From assembly GCA_028293365.1 (NCBI GenBank), contig JAQGOX010000316.1, positions 1 through 17,604 on the forward strand: a DNA stretch of 17,604 nucleotides, given 5' to 3'. Below the pieces are notes generated by a model. The model was given only the letters and a program-made list of their open reading frames with translations, searched no databases and was not told the DNA's origin. Below are positions 14,534-17,604 of the stretch, one piece after another (the stretch's first letter is position 1; each line of letters opens with the position of its first letter). This DNA comes from Verrucomicrobiales bacterium (GTDB lineage Bacteria > Verrucomicrobiota > Verrucomicrobiia > Limisphaerales > SXQI01). The position numbers were made by a program, and so were the translations under genes.

Positions 14534-15516
14534 AAACAAGTATGACCGGTAATTTAAAAATAAAGCAGCTCGGAAACTCTGACATGTACATTACGCCCGT
14601 AGGTTTTGGCTCGTGGGCCATCGGGGGAACCGGTTGGCAATTTGCCTGGGGAGATCAAAACGACGACCAGTCGATCGCCGCCATTCATCGAGCCCTCGAA
14701 CTCGGAGTAAATTGGATCGACACTGCGGCGGTTTATGGTCTGGGGCATTCGGAGGAAATTGTTGCGCGCGCAATGGCAAGCTGGCCGGGCCCGCGTCCTT
14801 ACGTCTTCACGAAATGTGGCCTCCGCTGGGATTCCAAGGGTCAGGTCGCTCGTGTTCTTACTCGAGCTTCGATCCGAAAAGAGTGTGAAGACAGCTTGCG
14901 CCGCCTCCGAGTGGACGCAATCGATCTTTACCAGATTCACTGGCCCATCGAAGGCCCGGGGAAAATTGACGAAGGCTGGAGCGCAATGGCGGAATTGCAG
15001 CGCGAGGGTAAGGTCCGATGGATCGGTGTTTCCAATTTCAATGTTGTGCAAATGCGGCGCGCACAAGCTATCGCACCAATCACTTCGTTGCAGCCGCGCT
15101 ACTCGCTCATCCATCGCGAAGTGGAATCCGAAATACTCCCATTCTGCAACTGGCAGGAAATTGGCGTTATCGCCTATTCCCCGATGGGATCTGGGTTGTT
15201 GACGGGAGCCATGACGCGGGAACGCATTGCCAATCTGCCCGAGGATGATTGGCGCAAAAACGACCCCGATTTCAATGAGCCGAAATTGTCAGAGCACCTG
15301 GGCCTGGTGGAACGATTGCGCCGGATAGCACAGCGCCATCATACCACGCCGGGGGCAGTGGCGATCGCCTGGACTCTGCAAAACCGGGCGGTGACAGCCG
15401 CGATTGTCGGCGCGCGCAAACCCGGGCAAGTCGGTGATATGCTCGCGGCAGCAGCGCTTCGACTGGCAGAGTCCGAAATTCAGGACATCGACCTCGATTC
15501 GCAACTCACTGCTTAA
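14530..15516 (+). CDS. aldo/keto reductase
   Basis: A 328-residue NAD(P)H-dependent oxidoreductase with the AKR TIM-barrel pattern. The catalytic tetrad is complete: D64 and Y69 (WIDTAAVYG), K95 (VFTKCG) and H137 (YQIHWP). Other family marks are GFGSWAIGG near the start, GKVRWIGVSNF at about 165, SLQPRYSLIHRE, AYSPMGSGLLTG and the cofactor-binding C-terminal AAIVGARKPGQVGDML. Length is typical of the AKR11-13 general-stress/YghZ-like group, which reduces aldehydes and ketones of broad kind; the true substrate cannot be read from sequence. The ATG at 14530 overlaps the preceding small gene's stop. It is followed after 36 bases by another oxidoreductase. Confidence 0.95.
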   Translation: MKTSMTGNLKIKQLGNSDMYITPVGFGSWAIGGTGWQFAWGDQNDDQSIAAIHRALELGVNWIDTAAVYGLGHSEEIVARAMASWPGPRPYVFTKCGLRWDSKGQVARVLTRASIRKECEDSLRRLRVDAIDLYQIHWPIEGPGKIDEGWSAMAELQREGKVRWIGVSNFNVVQMRRAQAIAPITSLQPRYSLIHREVESEILPFCNWQEIGVIAYSPMGSGLLTGAMTRERIANLPEDDWRKNDPDFNEPKLSEHLGLVERLRRIAQRHHTTPGAVAIAWTLQNRAVTAAIVGARKPGQVGDMLAAAALRLAESEIQDIDLDSQLTA

Positions 15517-15525
15517 AGCCGGACC

Positions 15526-15547
15526 TTAAACGAATCTTAAACGAATC
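15526..15547 (+). repeat. 11-base tandem repeat before the hydroxyacid dehydrogenase
   Basis: TTAAACGAATC occurs twice in a row, followed by TAAAC and the ATG at 15553. It fills most of the 36-base gap between two genes. The gap has no Shine-Dalgarno. This is probably a recent small duplication; it could tune initiation, but there is no direct sign of that. Confidence 0.7.
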
Positions 15548-15552
15548 TAAAC

Positions 15553-16452
15553 ATGAAGATTGGCTTTATTGGACTCGGCATTATGGGCAGCCGCATGGCC
15601 GGAAACCTGCAAAAACACGGCTATACGTTGGTTATTCACAACCGAACTCGTCATAAAGCCGGGCCACTCCTGGCAGGGGACGCGCGCTGGGCGGCTTCTC
15701 CGGCAGACGCGGCCTCTGAAGTGGAGATACTCTTTACCATGCTGGCGCATCCGGAGGCAGTCGAAGAGGCGGCTCTGGGCAAAGATGGTTTTCTCTCCCG
15801 CCTGGCCCAGGGCTCGCTCTGGGTGGATTGCAGCACGGTAAACCCGTCGTTCTCCAAACGAATGGCGGAAGAATCGCAAGCCCGTGGACTTCATTTCCTC
15901 GGTGCGCCTGTGACCGGTTCCAAAGACGCGGCCGCTGGAGGCAAGTTGGTTTTTTGGGTCGGCGGCGACGCGGTCGATTTGGAAAAGTGCCGGCGGTTGC
16001 TGGAGTGCATGGGGAACAAAATTGTTCACACTGGGGGAAAAGGAACCGGGGCGTCGCTCAAAATCGTCGTAAACCAACTACTTGGCGCCACGATGGCCGC
16101 CTTTGCGGAAACCCTGGCTCTCGGTGAATCGCTCGGTCTGGCTCGCGACTTATTATTAGGGATTCTCTTAAACACTCCCGCCGCCGCGCCCTTCCTGGCC
16201 GGTAAACGGGAACGCATCGAAAGCGGGAATTTTGAGGACGCGGACTTTCCTTTGCAATGGCTGCAGAAAGATCTGCACCTTGCCGCGGTAAGCGCGTACG
16301 AAAACGGCGCGGCGATGCCGCTAACCAATGTAGCAAAGGAAATCTATCGCCTCGCGATTCGAGACGGTAAAGGTGAGAAAGACTTCTCCGCTATTTGCGG
16401 CTACCTCGGCGAAGATCGAGTCTTTCATACAACCAGGGAAACCCACTCGTAA
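15553..16452 (+). CDS. NAD(P)-dependent beta-hydroxyacid dehydrogenase (GLYR1/HIBADH family)
   Basis: A 299-residue soluble dehydrogenase. The N-terminal Rossmann fold has IGFIGLGIMGSRMAGNL and, at the second strand, NRTRHKA; Arg after Asn suggests NADP(H) preference. The substrate-site motif is APVTGSKDAAAGGKL. The catalytic lysine is K170 in GKGTGASLKIVVNQ, with N174 following. The all-alpha C-terminal half ends with the LQWLQKDLHLA helix usual in this family. The TGSKDAA version resembles glyoxylate/succinic-semialdehyde reductases more than 3-hydroxyisobutyrate dehydrogenase, but this cannot be settled by eye. It lies 36 bases after the aldo/keto reductase and 14 bases before the next gene, so probably in one operon. 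Confidence 0.94.
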   Translation: MKIGFIGLGIMGSRMAGNLQKHGYTLVIHNRTRHKAGPLLAGDARWAASPADAASEVEILFTMLAHPEAVEEAALGKDGFLSRLAQGSLWVDCSTVNPSFSKRMAEESQARGLHFLGAPVTGSKDAAAGGKLVFWVGGDAVDLEKCRRLLECMGNKIVHTGGKGTGASLKIVVNQLLGATMAAFAETLALGESLGLARDLLLGILLNTPAAAPFLAGKRERIESGNFEDADFPLQWLQKDLHLAAVSAYENGAAMPLTNVAKEIYRLAIRDGKGEKDFSAICGYLGEDRVFHTTRETHS

Positions 16453-16466
16453 GCGCTTTTAATTGT

Positions 16467-17604
16467 ATGATTCACGATAAAACACCCGGCAAGGCACACG
16501 AACAATTGGGAAGGCGCCTGGGAATTTCACCCTGTTTGAGCATCTGTGTCGCCTTGCTTTTACTCAAGGTGTCCGCCGGCTCTGGCTATGCCTTGCCCGA
16601 TTTGGCATTACAACCCGTTTTACCCAAATTGACACTTGAACGACCGGTCCGGATGGAAGAGGCACCCGACGGCTCGGGTCGATTTTTCATTCTCGAACAA
16701 CAAGGTCGTATTCTCATCACTGCCAGGGGAAGCGACGGAAAGATGACCCGGGAATTCCTGAACATTGTTGATCGCAAGCCATACGTTGAAAATGAAGAGG
16801 GCTTGCTCGGGCTGGCATTTCATCCTCATTTCCGCACCAACGGATTGTTCTACATATATTACTCCCAGCACAATCCGCGGCGGAGCGTGATCAGCGAATT
16901 CAGGACTTCAGTTTCAGACCCGAATAAAGCGGACCTTGCTTCAGAACGAATCCTTCTGGAAGTTCCACAGCCGTTTGGAAATCATAAAGGCGGCCAGGTG
17001 AGCTTCGGGCCCGACGGGTTCCTCTATATAACGTTGGGCGACGGTGGTTCTGGTAATGATCCATTCAACAATGGACAAAATACAGCAACTCTTCTTGGCA
17101 AAATTTTGCGCATCGATGTCAATACGCGAACCACAGTCAGCGAGGGGAAAGATTCCAGGACACTCCCATACGGAATCCCCGTTGACAATCCGTTCGTAAA
17201 CAGACCGTACGGTGTACGCGGGGAAATTTGGGCGTGGGGCCTGCGGAATGTCTGGCGTTTCAGTTGGGACCGTGAAACGGGCGACCTATGGGCCGGCGAT
17301 GTGGGCCAAAACGAATGGGAGGAAATCGATCTTATCGTAAAAGGTGGTAACTATGGTTGGTCGGTTCGTGAAGCTGCGCATGACTTCAAGCCTGGTCCCG
17401 AAGGGGCGCGCTACATCGAGCCGGTTATGGAATATCCCCACAATCCGAACCTCTCCTCGCAATCAAATTTTCCAAGCCACAGCATGGGAATATGCGTAAC
17501 CGGCGGGTATGTTTATCGCGGCACAAAAGCTCCTGCCCTTCGTGGCGTGTATATCTATGCAGACTACGGGCTAGGCACGATTTGGGGTCTTCGCTACCGT
17601 GACG
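16467..17604 (+). CDS. secreted PQQ-dependent sugar (glucose/sorbosone) dehydrogenase-like beta-propeller, partial
   Basis: The frame opens at ATG 16467, 14 bases after the preceding gene, and stays open for 379 codons to the window edge. An N-terminal Sec-type signal is visible: basic RRLG, hydrophobic ICVALLLL, with likely cleavage after about residue 42 (AGSGYA). The rest is the GSDH six-bladed propeller: LERPVRMEEAPDGSGRFFI, EEGLLGLAFHP, then FGNHKGGQVSFGPDG with H173 in the position of the catalytic His of soluble glucose dehydrogenase, followed by LYITLGDGG. Further on are IWAWGLRNVWRFSWD and GDVGQNEWEEIDLI, both typical. Many such proteins, especially in Verrucomicrobia and Planctomycetes, carry extra C-terminal domains, which would lie outside the window. 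PQQ use and the sugar substrate are family inferences. Confidence 0.9.
   Translation, partial: MIHDKTPGKAHEQLGRRLGISPCLSICVALLLLKVSAGSGYALPDLALQPVLPKLTLERPVRMEEAPDGSGRFFILEQQGRILITARGSDGKMTREFLNIVDRKPYVENEEGLLGLAFHPHFRTNGLFYIYYSQHNPRRSVISEFRTSVSDPNKADLASERILLEVPQPFGNHKGGQVSFGPDGFLYITLGDGGSGNDPFNNGQNTATLLGKILRIDVNTRTTVSEGKDSRTLPYGIPVDNPFVNRPYGVRGEIWAWGLRNVWRFSWDRETGDLWAGDVGQNEWEEIDLIVKGGNYGWSVREAAHDFKPGPEGARYIEPVMEYPHNPNLSSQSNFPSHSMGICVTGGYVYRGTKAPALRGVYIYADYGLGTIWGLRYRD

Noticed and set aside
15547..16077. 176-codon minus-strand frame opposite the hydroxyacid dehydrogenase
   Set aside because: The plus-strand gene has a complete catalytic motif set; the opposite frame is its shadow.

Overview
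The window looks like chromosomal DNA of a Gram-negative, non-proteobacterial environmental bacterium. A soil-type Verrucomicrobiota or Acidobacteriota relative is my best guess. It carries an RND efflux system with an outer-membrane lipoprotein, two FixJ-like receivers, a sigma-54 activator, weak or absent Shine-Dalgarno sequences at several starts, and a secreted glucose/sorbosone-dehydrogenase-type protein. The taxonomic guess rests on protein flavour only. I saw no rRNA, tRNA, CRISPR or insertion sequence.

Layout, left to right. (1) 1-4649, minus strand: a tripartite efflux operon transcribed leftwards in the order RND pump, periplasmic adaptor, and the first 27 codons of an OprM/NodT-type outer-membrane lipoprotein that runs off the left edge. 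(2) 4650-5079: a divergent intergenic region with an exact-consensus sigma-54 -24/-12 promoter facing right. (3) 5080-8599: a formate dehydrogenase catalytic subunit of the Bacillus YjgC/YrhE kind followed by its DUF1641 partner subunit. (4) 8587-8949, minus strand: a small gene with a good start that appears broken by two compensating frameshifts. (5) 9288-10241: mbfA-type membrane-bound ferritin/VIT1 protein. (6) 10354-12176: a DUF4118 sensor histidine kinase overlapping a FixJ/NarL-type response regulator by ATGA. (7) 12292-17604: a tightly spaced rightward cluster of a frameshifted stand-alone receiver, a GAF-AAA+-Fis sigma-54 activator, an unrecognised 64-residue protein, an aldo/keto reductase, a beta-hydroxyacid dehydrogenase, and a secreted sugar-dehydrogenase-like beta-propeller that runs off the right edge.

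Regulatory logic (inference). The formate dehydrogenase has a sigma-54 promoter and the window encodes a sigma-54 activator built like FhlA (GAF sensor, AAA+ with GAFTGA, Fis-type HTH), so the two may form a local formate/redox circuit. Separately, a 16-bp palindrome of the form CTGT-N8-ACAG occurs once upstream of mbfA and twice, 24 bp apart, just after the FixJ-like regulator gene and before the next cluster. This makes it a candidate operator for that regulator, linking the two-component system to iron storage/export and to the downstream cluster.

Points most worth a second look: the sigma-54 promoter and activator pairing; the repeated operator; the Cys-Gln in place of Cys-His in the formate dehydrogenase active site; the receiver gene broken by one base; the doubly frameshifted minus-strand gene; the RND pump that keeps the TM4 Asp pair but lacks the TM10 lysine; and the small coupled ORFs before the RND gene and before the aldo/keto reductase.
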